This document shows, piece after piece, positions 47,679 to 60,239 of a DNA stretch of 64,000 nucleotides. Position 1 is the first letter of the stretch. The number at the start of each line of letters is the position of its first letter. The notes beneath the pieces were generated by a model that was given only the letters and a program-made list of their open reading frames with translations, was not told the origin of the DNA and ran no database searches. Position numbers and translations under genes: made by a program. The DNA comes from Antedon mediterranea (Eukaryota; Echinodermata; Crinoidea; Comatulida; Antedonidae): assembly GCF_964355755.1 (NCBI RefSeq), contig NC_092672.1, forward strand, positions 33,910,501 through 33,974,500, written 5' to 3'.

Positions 47679-47985
47679 TTGGAGTGGAGCTGTGGCTTGG
47701 TGGTTATGATGCTTGGCTACCAATCTAAGGGTCCTGGGTTCAAGTCCTGTCATATGTCAGGGTTTTTTTCTCATGACAATTTACAACTCCACTCCCAAAG
47801 ACTTAATAATAAGTCTTTGTCTATGTAGAGCATCTTGTGTATATGTTTGTCTTATATGTTCTAGTGCAGTATATGGAGAGCCATCTCGATAGTGCTTTGC
47901 ACTCATGGCAATCCTCAGGGTGCTGCACCGCTGTGTTGTCATGTATGTTTGCCTGAAAATTAAATAAAATAAAATAAAATAAAAA
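47679..47985 (+). mobile_element. tRNA-derived SINE inserted in the minisatellite
   Basis: The head has an A-box-like TGGCTTGGTGGTTATGATGC and a B box GGTTCAAGTCC at 47737-47747, as in tRNA genes. A ~200-bp body (CTCCACTCCCAAAGACTTAA, AGAGCATCTTGTGTATATG, GGTGCTGCACCGCTGTGTTG) follows, with a TAAAA-repeat tail. Inverse copies are at 54649-54962 and, rearranged, at 22430-22830. Confidence 0.85.
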
Positions 47986-48365
47986 CTACGATTTTGTTTT
48001 CATCAACTACGATGTTGTTTTCGTCAACTACGATTTTGTTTTCGTCAACTATACGACTTTGTTTTCGTCAACTAAGATTTTGTTTTCATCAACTACGATT
48101 TTGTTTTCATCAACTACGATTTTGTTTTCATCAACTACGATTTTGATTTCATCAACTACGATTTTGTTTTTGTCAACTACGATTTTGTTTTTGTCAACTA
48201 CGATTTTGTTTTCGTCGACTACGATTTTGTTTTTATCAACTACGATGTTGTTTTCATCACTCTGATTTTGTTTTCATCACTCCGATTTTGTTTCCATCAC
48301 TCCGATTTTGTTTTCATCAACCACGAGTTTGTTTTCATCAACTGCAATTTTGTTTTCATCGGTTT
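47986..48365 (+). repeat. 21-bp minisatellite, second half
   Basis: About seventeen units continuous in kind with 47411-47678, with TCATCACTCCGATTTTGTTT variants at the end. Confidence 0.95.
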
Positions 48366-48894
48366 TTTTTCTCAATTAATTGACTTAACAAAAAAAATAG
48401 TGCAAGCGCTGCCGTTTTTCATCACATTTTAGTATTTCATCACTTGGATTATGACGGCTTTTTTAATCAACGGGTAAGGATGACGTTGAGTACCACCGCG
48501 TCATTAATTTTGGTCTACTATACGTAGAGATGTCATCACTTCGATTTTTTCATCTTTTTAAGTCTACAAGTTATCTCAACATTTCGTACACTTTGATGTT
48601 CGTGTCATCTTCATTTTGCATTTCGTGGTGTGTACCGACTAAATTATTATTTGTTTTTATATTATTTGATAGTACAGGGTTTTTCTAGTATTGTTAAAGA
48701 CGATTTCAGCCTACAGTGCAGTCGTAAAGTAAGACTGTAGGCTAAATTATAGGGCTTTGTATTTATCTAAGAAATATTCTATGATAATTATTAATGATTG
48801 ATGATGATTATTGATGATTATTAATTTAATGTACAGTATCCAAGTACAAGTAACATTAGCCTATACTCTAGGCTCTATGCTATGCACAAAAGTG

Positions 48895-49085
48895 TTTATA
48901 TATATACACTTGACTGATGAAGGGCTAGTGTTGCCCGAAAGCTCTAACTTTTCTGGCTGTTTACTTTATCGTTTTGATTTAACTTTTCGCTTTTTATTTT
49001 TGTATCTCCATTTAGATCCAGCCACTGATACCCACAGCATTGTCATTTTTTGTCAGTAATTTGCCTTTGGATTTATATATACACT
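48895..49085 (+). repeat. Dispersed repeat with hammerhead-like core
   Basis: Contains CTGATGA (48914-48920), a GGGC...GCCC stem, GAAA (48937-48940), then GCTCTAACTTTTCTGGCTGT and TGATACCCACAGCATTGTCA. The same ~180-bp unit is inverted at 62845-63015. The core resembles hammerhead ribozymes carried by Penelope-like retroelements, but stem I does not pair here. Confidence 0.6.
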
Positions 49086-49479
49086 TGATATAGATCTATA
49101 CTGTAGTAGGCCTACATATTCAGGCTCTATTAATAGTGTTTTTTAAGATTGCATTATTTAGTGATATTATCTCGAAAAAGTTGTTATAATAATATACTCT
49201 GTGTAATAGCATTGAGTGATGTAATAGCGATTTTAGATCAGCATGTTTTATCTTATGTGCAGTATTATAGCCTATTCGTATATAGTGGTCTTTCGTGACA
49301 GAAGACTGTTTTGTGTAGGACTTGTGTTAGGCCTATGTTTTGTTAGCACGTCTTTTAGGGTAAAAGTTATTAGCTACAGTTTCAATTTAGCTCTATTATT
49401 ATAATAACCTAGGCCTAATAATCAATATTAATGATTTAATGTATTAGCTATATAGTATATAGATTGTGGCTTTAATTAT

Positions 49480-50810
49480 TTACTGTTATTAACATATGCT
49501 GCAAATATCACTGATGTTCCAAAATATGTATATACACAAGTTACAAATCTAATATATAATTTTATTTGGAACAATAAAAGGGAAAAGATAAAAAGAAAAA
49601 CTCTAATTGGTGATGTTGAGATGGGAGGCATTAAAATGCCTGATTTTACTCTTCATGTTAACGCACTCATGTGTGGCTGGTTAAAAAGAATTATGAATGA
49701 TGATGGTGCTAAATGGAAAAATATTCCAATGTATTATATTAAAAAATATGTGATGTTAATGTTTTACTTAATATGTCATGTTATAACATTATTGATGTTA
49801 ATTCTGATAAAATTCCACTGTTTTACAAAAATATGATAAAAGCCTACATAAATTATAACAGAATCTCTAAAGAAAAACCTGAAACTTATAACGATATAAT
49901 GAATGAGCAACTGTGGGGAAACCACTACGTTAAACTAAAAAAAAATCGCTTTTCTACAAGCATTGGATTGACAGTGGCATTATCAGTATTAAAGACATTG
50001 TTAATAAGAACACTTTTTTAACATCAAACGAAATACTGGTGAAACTACAATGTAAAACCAACTGGTTAAATGAGTATTTGTGCATTATTAAGGCAATACC
50101 AATTCAATGGAAACGTATTATTAAGGAGGTAGATATTTTCAATTGTGATGATAATGATGAATTCGTTGGGACCAAGTATGAGATTAATACTACCAAACTA
50201 ATATACTCATGGTTTGTGAAAGAATATTTCATTATTCCAATGTCACAACTAAAATGGGAAGATTACTTCAATGATAACAACATTGATTGGAAAACTTCTT
50301 GGTTACGGAAAGTATGTAAAATGAAAGATAAGAAACTAGCACAATTCAATTATAAGATGTTACATAGAATACTGCCTACCAACAAACGGCTGTATCAGTG
50401 GAAAGTTAAGGAAACACAAACGTGTGACAAATGTGGAGAAATTGAAAATGAAAATCATTTGTTTTTTAGTTGTAGATTTATTCAGAAATATTGGAGGAAA
50501 ATGCTTAGTATCTTTGTAAGTTTAAATCACAATAATATATCATTTAAACAATTAATACTAGGAACGGGAGATAAGCTAATAGATTATATTTACACTTTTG
50601 CAGCATTTACTATTTATAGAATAAAAATGTTATCTGCACTAAATAAGCCAGTGGGTAAATCTTTATGGAATTCATTTAAAAGCAATATGTTATATAACAT
50701 TGAATGTGAAACATACAACAATAAAGAAACAAGTATAGAAAAATGGGTAGCTTTAAGAAATAAGATTATGATAATATAATTTCTAATTTGATACGATTAA
50801 CCGAAAAAGA
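49480..50810 (+). mobile_element. LINE fragment, RT C-terminal region with frameshift
   Basis: Same-sense pieces encode IWNNKR, GGIKMPDFTLHVNALMCGWL and, at 50039-50779, a 246-codon frame with a zf-RVT motif (CDKCGEIENENHLFFSC followed by YWRKM). Frame changes occur near 49740-49835 and 49960-50040, so it is inactive. It is an L1-type element and a distant relative of the fragment at 38060-38995. Confidence 0.82.
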
Positions 50811-51969
50811 ATTACAGTGATACGGGTTACTGGTGGTACTGAGCTATTATTGTTTTTTTTTTTATCATGTATATAAATATATTGTATAATCCGAGTTGTA
50901 AAATGAAAACAAACAAATGAAAATGTGTGAACTATTTTAAAACGGGATAGATGATAATGATGATCCTGTCAAGTGTATAACAAAATATAAGAAAATTAAT
51001 GAAAAAAGGAGTAATACAGAATTCATATATGTAAAAATGTTACTTATGAACTGTAACGACATTTACAAGTTAAATAATACGATTTTATGTAATATGAGAT
51101 AATATGAATGTGAATAAAAGTGGTGTTTGCGCCACAAAAGAGAAAAAAAATTATTTACTGTGCTTTGATGATGAAATGACATTTATGTTAGATTAGCAAT
51201 GTTGTTATTTATTATGGTTCCGAGCTCTTTTTAAATACATCAACGATCGAATGCCGACTTTGCTTGCAAAGTGCGCCTAATAACCCTATTTATTAATTTA
51301 GTTCACATCGTTAATGAACGCACTTTTACTGAAGATCATTATTGAAATAATTAATATAATTATAATATTAATTAATAATTATTAATAATAATTTTTGTTG
51401 CACGCCAGATTGAAAAGCAAGAATTACTACATTATTATCTTAATGCCAGTAAGCGAAGATATCGCGTTAAGTAACTTGTTTCCGCATTCCAGGCAAACAA
51501 ATAAAACGTAAATAACTATCGATAATAATCACAGCTTTAAAACAAGCGCGCGTTTAAAATGATTTTTGCCAAATTAGAGCAAGCGTAACTTTTTAATTTA
51601 AATCTCAGTTTATTCATATTTAAATTCGAATTTGCTATTTTTGACGTGTGGCGAAATTGACTATAACAATTTCAATATCTGTTCTGATTATTGACGAACA
51701 CACAGCCTTAATTGGACGTATACAAATAATAGATTTTCGATGAGAACAGGACCTACGTATCGATTATCGTTGCCTGGTCCTAGAAACAACCAAAACTGTG
51801 GAATAGAGAATGCCCCAAAAATGTCTTTACGGAGGTCTCTTATTACAAATTTATTGAAAAATACCACCACACCACCTTCCATTATATTATATTTTCTTTT
51901 GTTGAGAGGGCAATCGCAATCGCCGATAGAAAAAACAACATTTTGAGGTGAATTGAATGAATTCTGATT
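50811..51969. other. Unassigned region
   Basis: AT-rich. Overlapping frames on both strands at 51688-51999 have no recognisable domain. Likely LINE 3' remains followed by spacer. Confidence 0.4.
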
Positions 51970-52265
51970 AATTTGGTATGGAGGTAAGCTTGTGCTCAAT
52001 TTGTATATTGTACAATTAATACTGGTAAGTCGTGTGTGGGTACAAATTAATTTAGTACGGAGGTAAGTTTGTGTTTACACAATGGATACAAATGGTGGTA
52101 AATTTGGTGGGTACATCAAATTAATATGGAGGTACGGTAAGACAGTAGGCCTACAATAGATAAATAGTGGTAATTTGGCGGGAAAATTAATTTAGTATGA
52201 AGGTAAGTTTTATACAATATTGGTAAGTTTCGGGAAGGAATAAATTGATTTGGTATGGAGATAAA
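51970..52265 (+). repeat. Irregular repeat of TTGGTATGGAGGTAAG
   Basis: About five copies of a TTTRGTATGGAGGTAAGTTT-like word at 40-70 bp spacing; several contain a strong splice-donor match (AGGTAAGT). About 600-900 bases upstream of SFT2D3. Confidence 0.6.
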
Positions 52266-52881
52266 TGTTTTTCTACTAATCATTTTGTTTATCTAATATG
52301 GGTTGTGTTTGATGTAATTATTTGTTAGTATGATCTGTTCATATGTGTTTTGTTGTTGTGTGGTACAGTAAGTTATACTCCTAATTATGATTATTACTAA
52401 CCTTTCGTCAGTGGGTACAAGCAAAGAATATAAATAGGTAAAGAATCAACAGTACGCGCTGTTATACATAGAAGGATAGGAAACTTTCGTCAGTGGGTAC
52501 AAGTGTGTGTGGAGTGCACGCCTTGCATACTTCTACCCACCACTTAACCTAAAGGTAAATAATTTAGTCAATTCGATTAAAATACAATATTCATTTTCTT
52601 TAAATTAATTTGGGTTTTCTCCGAGAAATTCGGTTTTTCCCTCTGGATTTACTTTAAAAAAAGAGCAATAAGGTGGCCTTCACGTGGCCCTCCTTGTAAG
52701 TACCTGTGACTAACTGGGAAACCGACACCTTTATTCCCATGCTTCGATGTTGTTTAGTGTATACTTGAAAAATGTGAGATATTTAAATAAGTTTCTATTT
52801 TTTTATTTTGCCAAGTTTCTAGGTTGAGGGCGCTGTTCAACAAATAAAAAAAGAAAATAAGAGTGCCACAAAACAAAAATT

Positions 52882-55800
52882 ATGTCATCGAATTTGGGAA
52901 TAAATTCTCAGCTACAAGATTACTTATCAAGCTCTAAAAAGAATAGTGATTCTTCGTCACAATCTTCATTATCTTCGCAATCACTTAAATCATGGGTTTC
53001 ATTTGGAAGGTCAGAACCATCATCTCCAAAAGAGCAGGAAAATGGTTGGTATACCCAGGCTGCCGAGGATCCGTTCTGTCCAAGTTTGGTAAGTGTTGTG
53101 CGCGAGAATATAAGCTTTTTGGCAGTGGTGGAAGTGCCCTACCCAGGTCAGGTTCTCACAACCTAGGCCTAGAAAAATAGTTTACATATTATGAATTGTC
53201 AGAGCTTGCAGTATGAAGTGTAATTCTTCTATATTGTTGTTGTACCTCAAGTCACATTATATTTAGCCATCTAATGATTATGAATTTATAATATAAATCT
53301 AGAATTATAATATAATTATAAGTTATAACTAGGCCTAGGCCTGGGCCTTTTTTAGTTAGTAGGCCTGACTAAAAAAAAGACTAATCATAACTCCATGATG
53401 GATTAGCTAAGTGGCCTAATAATAATAAACTAAAGAGTACTATTATTATTAAGACTTACCTGTCTCTCTATAAAGTTGAAGTATGATTTGGATTATGTTT
53501 TACAGTATCTAAAAGATGTCACTGTGTTCATAATATTATTACTATCAATCATTGATTATTACTATTTCTTTAATTGTTATGTCTGAAGCTATGCACATGT
53601 ATGTATACTGTCCCTACTGTGTGACTTAATACAAAACTTATTAAATAAATATCGTAGCTAGGCCCCTGGCTTAACACATTCAAAACCAAATGTTTTACAA
53701 ATTGGAACATTCCTAATCTAATCTCTTTAAATACTTACTTACTGTACTAAGTACTAATCTCTATATTAAATGTAATCCCACAAAAATATTAACAGTATGC
53801 CGAGAAGGCTGAGATTTTAAGAAATGCTTCCAAAATCAATAACTGAAAGAATAGGTCAAACCATTACAATAATTAATAAAATCAACCTCTTCTTCTTTCC
53901 AGAGTAAACGTCAACGCATTCTAGGTTTCTTTACGCTACTTCTAATGGGAGTTTTCTGCTTTGTAATGGCTGGTTTTGTTGCTCCATTTATTGTGTTAAA
54001 GGCGAGAAAATTTGCTCTACTTTACACTATGGGAAGTTTATTTACAATTTCAAGGCAAGTACATTTGTTAGATCTTTGGTTTTACAACAATGCAAGTTAA
54101 TTGTATGAATACATACTGGTAATAGAGAAGTACAGTAGCACTACTTGACGTACAAACTTGACAAACCGTAACATGGCTTTAAATTACAGCGTACATTCAT
54201 CATTAGATATTATCTTTATAATTACCGTACTAATTGTGAAACCAGACAGAAATATACTTTAAAATGTTTAAACATTGATTGATTTATTTTTTTTCGGCAT
54301 CAGTACATAAAAATCAGACATACAATTAAAAAATAGCAACCTAAACATTGCTGTACCTTGAGCTCAGTCTACACTATCAAACTTTGTGACAACAAAATGT
54401 GATATGCCCATATATGGACATGATGATGTCATATTTGGGCATATCATTATCACTACCATATTTGGGGACATCACACTTTTTTGATAGTGTAAACAGAGCT
54501 TTATAGAGTTAACATGGTAAATTATACTGTTTACAAAGATTACGTTTTTTACGCTGAATTTAAAATAACTTTGTTTTGAAAGTTTTGTTAATATTAAATT
54601 ATTTTATTTATAAAAAAAAAAACTACAACAGGACAGTTTAGATTGCAAAAAAGTTTATTTTATTTTTATTTTATTTTATTTAATTTTCAGGCAAACATAC
54701 ATGACAACACAGCGGTGCAGCACCCTGAGGATTGCCATGAGTGCAAAGCACTATCGAGATGGCTCTCCATATACTGCACTAGAACATATAAGACAAACAT
54801 ATACACAAGATGCTCTACATAGACAAAGACTTATTATTAAGTCTTTGGGAGTGGAGTTGTAAATTGTCATGAGAAAAAAACCCTGACATATGACAGGACT
54901 TGAACCCAGGACCCTTAGATTGGTAGCCAAGCATCATAACCACCAAGCCACAGCTCCACTGTTTGCTATTTGTGATTATTAATATGAATTTTTAGCTACT
55001 TTCAGAAATTTGTCATTGTTTTATTATGATAATAATATTGATTTTTTTTCTTTTTTTAAACAGTTTTTCTCTACTTTGGGGTCCTTGGGCTCACATAAAG
55101 CATCTGTGCTCTGTACAACGTTTACCATTCACAATTGCCTATTTTGGAACTATGGCTGCTACGTTATATTTTGCTATGGTGGTAAAGTTTTCTTTCTACG
55201 TTTCATTTATTTTATTATTTCAAATAGAAGCAGTTTGAATGTCATCATCACCAAAATATATGGTGTGAAATAGAATGCATCCAAGAATGCAATATGATGA
55301 ATAATGAACTCTTGTGTTTACCTTTATATGGATACTAATGTTTACTCTTTTGTGGACATTTATCTATTAAGGCATTATTACTGGACAGTTCTGTCTTCAA
55401 TTTTATTTCCATTAGTTGCATTTATCTGCGCATGTGTAGTATATTTTTATCCACCTTTTTGTGATGAATATGCAACCAATTAAAACTTGGGAATGTTTGA
55501 TTCGCGAGATATGTGTTAAATGGAAACAGGCTTCCAGTGGTAGCACAGGATTTCAAAATAGGGCAAGGTCCAGAGTCTAAAAACTGTAAAATGAAGTGCT
55601 GACCATGAGCAAATCTTTTGCATTGATGGGCGCCGACTGTTGCGTATTCATGTTGAACATGTGTTCTGAGAGTGAGATTATAAAAAAACACTAAACTAAT
55701 TGTAAATCTTTCTTTTTATTTCTCAGACAAAATCAACCATATTAACATTCGTGTGTGCAATTTGTCAAGTAATCGCTCTCACGTGGTACATTATCAGTTA

Positions 55801-55891
55801 CATACCAGGTGGCCAGACAGGATTAACATTCTTTGCGAAGTTGTTCTCCTCCGCAGCCGGAAAGGCAGTTTCAAAAACTTTACCTGTTTGA
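52882..55891 (+). CDS. SFT2D3: Vesicle transport protein SFT2D3
   Basis: Four exons: 52882-53088, 53903-54054, 55064-55181, 55727-55891, giving 213 aa (human SFT2D3 is about 215). The family (yeast Sft2) consists of small four-helix Golgi proteins linked to retrograde endosome-to-Golgi fusion. A serine-rich cytosolic N-terminus of ~70 residues is followed by membrane segments: ILGFFTLLLMGVFCFVMAGF, FALLYTMGSLFTIS, FTIAYFGTMAATLYFAMV and ILTFVCAICQVIALTWYIIS. RKFALLYTMGS and the C-terminal KTLPV point to SFT2D3 rather than D1 or D2. Intron 2 starts GC (CAAG|GCAAGT), a GC-AG intron, joining AG to T to make Ser. Intron 2 also holds a MITE and a SINE. Confidence 0.92.
54358..54504. repeat. MITE family A, full-length copy
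   Basis: Starts GAGCTCAGTCTACACTATCA and ends GATAGTGTAAACAGAGCTTT, interior CATATATGGACATGATGATG. About 147 bp, in SFT2D3 intron 2. Confidence 0.8.
54649..54962 (-). mobile_element. tRNA-derived SINE, minus orientation
   Basis: Inverse of 47679-47985: A-rich tail (TTATTTTATTT on plus), CACAGCGGTGCAGCACCCTG, AGGACTTGAACCCAGGACCC (B box inverse), AAGCATCATAACCACCAAGC. Very similar to the 47679 copy, so recently active. Confidence 0.85.
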
Positions 55892-56382
55892 TAACAAAAA
55901 CATTTCAGATTATATGTATCAAATTTATAAAACGGAGTAAGCACACAGGGGGTTTGAACCACTACGGAATGACGCTGTAGGTGCAGTGCCCAATAACTTC
56001 CATAATGTAATGCAGGCACGAATCCATGTTATAAACATTATATTTGACCCACTGACTTGTGGTGCTAGAACTGCTTGATTACAATACATACAAAGAAATG
56101 GGACCAAAAGTTAATTCATCACGCTGTAATAAGTACATAAAGATGTTTTGTACGGCAAAAATCATAAACAAATTAAGGTGAATAAAATCCTTTTTTATTC
56201 ACCTTCCCTTGTGCCATATGCATTAATTAGTGGTACAACACAAGTCTTTCATTAATGTAATGTAAGGATTTGGCCCTTTATTTTATTTGGTATGGGTATG
56301 TAAAAAGGATAGCTATCATGAGAAGTTTGACTAATTTTATAATGTAAATATTGTAACCTTTCAGCAGCCTATATATCGTATT

Positions 56383-56392
56383 GTAAATAAAT
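56383..56392 (+). terminator. SFT2D3 polyadenylation signal
   Basis: GTAAATAAATA gives AATAAA about 490 bases after the TGA, the first clear signal downstream. Confidence 0.45.
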
Positions 56393-56446
56393 ATAATTTA
56401 TTATTTCTTTGTGTTGGTTACTTTTTCTATTGAAAAACGTTGTACA

Positions 56447-56565
56447 TAAAGCTCTGTCTACACTATCAAGCTAGTTTGACAAAAAGTGTGATGTGCCCAA
56501 ATATGGTAGTGATATTCCCAAATATGATAGTGATATGACATTTTTTGTCACATAAAGTTTGAGAA
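56447..56565. repeat. MITE family A, right end lost
   Basis: Starts TAAAGCTCTGTCTACACTAT and runs to GTCACATAAAGTTTGAGAAG, where the right terminus has decayed. Confidence 0.7.
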
Positions 56566-56689
56566 GGAGGTGTTGTTTCTTTACCATAATAAGCAGCAGA
56601 ACTGGGTACACTCTAGTCTCATTAGTTTTGAATAGTTTTACTATATCCCCTCTATTATTCAATAGTATTATTCCCGAAAAATCCACTTT

Positions 56690-58990
56690 TTAAAATTATG
56701 CGATAATATTGCTATATATGCGCATATATTGCTTTAAAATCATGTTATAGAGTGTTGTACCCAGTTATATCGAAAAAGAAAAGTGTCGAAATTTGGTCAT
56801 TTTTGGAAAAAATCCCTGTGCTATATATAGCACAGGGATTTTTCGAAAAATGGCCAAAATTTCAACTTTTTAAAATTCAATTACTATGCGATAATATTGC
56901 TATATATGCGCATATATTACGTTATCATCATCTTATAGGGTGTTTGTACCCAGTTATATCGAAAAAGGAAAGGGTCGAAATTTGGTCATTTTTGGAAAAA
57001 ATCCCTGTGCTATATATAGTACAGGGATTTTTTGAAAAATAGCTAAAATATCAACTTTTTAAAATTCAATTACTATGCGATAACATTGCTATATATGCGC
57101 ATATATTGCGTTATCATCATCTTATAGAGTGTTTGTACCCAGTTATATCGAGAGAAAAAAAGGTCGAAATTTGGTCATTTTTGGAAAAAAATCCTGAACT
57201 ATTAGTACAGGGATTTTTCGAAAATGGCCAAAATATCCACTTGTTAAAATTCAATTATTATGCGATAATATTACTATATATGCGCATATATTGCGTTATC
57301 ATCTTATAGAGTGTTTGTACCCAGATATCGAAAAAGAAAAGGGTCGAAATTTTGTCATTTTTGAAAAAATGCGCAGAACCCATTATTCGACTCTGCACAT
57401 GTTTAACAGGGATTTTTCAAAAAATGGCAAATTTTCGACCTTATTATTTTTCGATAAAACTGGTTGCTATAGCACAATTGACATGCGCAGAGCCCATTAT
57501 TCGCATCTGCGCATGTTTATTATACTATATTAACCATTTATGTCAAAAATCGTTACTATAGCACAATTGGCATGCGCAGAACCCATTATTCGACTCTGCG
57601 CATGTTTATTATACTATAGTAACCATTTATGTCAAAAAATAAAAGGGTCGAAAATCGGCCATTTTTCGAAAATCTCCCTGTACTATATATAGTACAGGGA
57701 TTTTTTTTAAAATGGCAAATTTTCGACCTTTTTGTTTTTCGATAAAACTGGTTACTATAGCACAATTGACATGCGCAGAACCCATTATTCGACTCTGCGC
57801 ATGTTTATTATACTATAGTAACCATTTATGTCAAAAAATAAAAGGGTCGAAAATTGGCCATTTTTCGAAAATTTCCCTGTACTATATATAGTACAGGGAT
57901 TTTTTTAAAAATGGCAAATTTTCGACCTTTTTATTTTTCGATAAAACTGGTTACTATAGCACAATTGACATGCGCAGAACCCATTATTCGCATCTGCGCA
58001 TGTTTATTATACTATAGTAACCATTTATGTCAAAAGTGGTTACTATAGCACAATTGACATGCGCAGAACCCATTATTCGACTCTGCGCATGTTTATTATA
58101 CTATAGTAACCATTTATGTTAAAAGTGGTTACTATAGCACAATTGACATGCGCAGAACCCATTATTCGACTCTGCGCATGTTTATTATACTATAGTAACC
58201 ATTTATGTCAAAAGTGGTTACTATAGCACAATTGACATGCACAGAACCCTTTATTCGACTCTGCGCATGTTTATTATACTATAGCATTTATGTCAAAAAA
58301 TAAAAGGATCGAAAATCGGCCATTTTTCGAAAATTTCCCTGTACTATATATAGTACAGGGATTTTTTAAAAAATGGCAAATTTTCGACCTTTTTATTTTT
58401 CGATAAAACTGGTTACTATAGCACAATTGACATGCGCAGAGCCCATTATTCGCATCTGCGCATGTTTATTATACTATAGTAACCATTTATGTCAAAAGTG
58501 GTTACTATAGCACAATTGACATGCGCAGAACCCATTATTCGACTCTGCGTATGTTTATTATACTATTAGTAACCATTTATGTCAAAAGTGGTTACTATAG
58601 CACAATTGACATGCGCAGAACCCTTTATTCGACTCTGCGCATGTTTATTATACTATAGTAACCATTTATGTCAAAAAATAAAAGGGTGGAAAATCGGTCA
58701 TTTTCCAGTAGGGATTTTTCAAAAAATGGCAAATTTTCGACCTTTTTATTTTTCTATAAAACTGGTTACTATAACACAATTGACATGCGCAGAACCCATT
58801 ATTCGACTCTGCGCATGTTTATTACTATAGTACAAGGATTTTTCGAAAAATGGCCAAAATATCAACTTTTTAAAATTCAATTACTATGCGATAATATTGC
58901 TATATATGCGTATATATTGCGTTATCATCATCTTATAGTGTTTGTACCCAGTTATATCGAAAAAGAAAAGGGTCGAAATTTGGTCATTTT
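56690..58990. repeat. Complex satellite of alternating hairpin units
   Basis: Two unit types with a combined period near 187 bp. Type A: GCGATAATATTGCTATATAT...CCCAGTTATATCG...TCCCTGTGCTATATATAGCA hairpin. Type B: TGGTTACTATAG...CTATAGTAACCA arms enclosing CATGCGCAGA...TCTGCGCATG arms, about 92 bp. Units A dominate 56690-57330 and 58840-58990; B dominates 57360-58840, spaced by GTACTATATATAGTAC hairpins. Many short frames here are artefacts of the array. Confidence 0.9.
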
Positions 58991-59164
58991 TTGAAGAAAA
59001 AAATTCTCGAAAATGATCAAAATATCTACTTTTATAATATATATACTTTTATATAATATATTTGCTTATTGTGTGATTCTGCGCATGCCAAAAATGGTCG
59101 AAATTCGGCAATAAAAAAATGACCCAAATGTATGTTGAGGTAACATGCGCAGTATGTGAGCCTA

Positions 59165-59275
59165 AATCCACTTGGACGCAACGCAGCGAGTTGACCAATC
59201 ACAAGCGACAATTCAAATGACCCATTATGAATGGTCAAATGAATTGCATCCATATGTGAACCAAGCTTAATGATA
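59165..59275. repeat. Family B foldback repeat
   Basis: Contains CCACTTGGACGCAACGC and GACCAATCACAAGCGACAAT; related to 264-410 and 18255-18415. Confidence 0.55.
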
Positions 59276-59574
59276 GGTCTGGTGCACAACCACTGTGCCA
59301 TATTCTACCACTGCCATGTGGCAGAACAATAATTGTTATATGTAGTTACAAACACTAATTGAAAAACCGGACCTTTAATACTAAGAAACAGACACTCTAA
59401 CATTAACATACTACAGTATAAATATTCAAAATCAATATTTTATCTAAATTTCTGTTATAAATTTCGCAATAAAGTTAATGTGTCATTAAAATTATTGATG
59501 TTATTAATTTACAGAACTTTAAATCGCACCCCACAAAAACCATCACGATCATCTACCTTTTAAAAAGATCCAAC

Positions 59575-59670
59575 AATGTTTAAGATCCAACAATGTTTAA
59601 GATCCAACAATGTTTAAGATCCAACAATGTTTGATCCCACAATGTTTAAGATCCAACAATGTTTAAAATA
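59575..59670 (+). repeat. GATCCAACAATGTTTAA tandem repeat
   Basis: Six near-identical units of about 17 bp. Confidence 0.92.
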
Positions 59671-59829
59671 CAGCAATGAAATAAAAGTTTGTGACAGAAA
59701 ACATTCATTAACTACATTTTCTCTGTTTTATAACAATGGCTATTATTATACATAAAAATAACCCAATGCACTGAATAAACTATAGTAGAAAAGTTAAGAA
59801 ACAATACATGCACCAGCTATTATTAAATA

Positions 59830-60230
59830 TAATCATGAATATTCATGATATTCCTACAATCACAAATATTTTATAATAAACCTACAATCATGAATTATTC
59901 ATAAAATGCCAACACTCATGAATATTCATGATACACCAACAATCATTAATAATCATGTTATTCCTAAAATAATTACTATTCACGATATACCTACAATCAT
60001 GAATATTCATAACACTTTACAATCATAAATATTCATGATATACATACAATCATGAATATTCATAATACTTTACAATCATAAATATTCACGATATACCTAC
60101 AATCATGAATATTCATAATACTTTACAATCATAAATATTCACGATATACATACAATCATGAATATTCATAATACTTTATAATCATAAATATTCATGAATA
60201 CATACAAACATGAATATTCATGAACTACAT
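59830..60230. repeat. ATGAATATTCAT-rich tandem array
   Basis: Units of about 25 and 50 bp built on CAATCATGAATATTCATAAT and ACTTTACAATCATAAATATT; each contains the palindrome ATGAATATTCAT. Confidence 0.9.
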
Positions 60231-60239
60231 ACAGACTAA

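Noticed and set aside
47679-47750. A functional tRNA gene
   Set aside because: A and B boxes are present but the cloverleaf is not regular and the unit continues into a SINE body with a TAAAA tail.
52882-53180. The 94-codon frame at 52882 as a whole gene
   Set aside because: It reads through the GTAAGT donor at 53089; splicing there gives the complete SFT2D3 protein.
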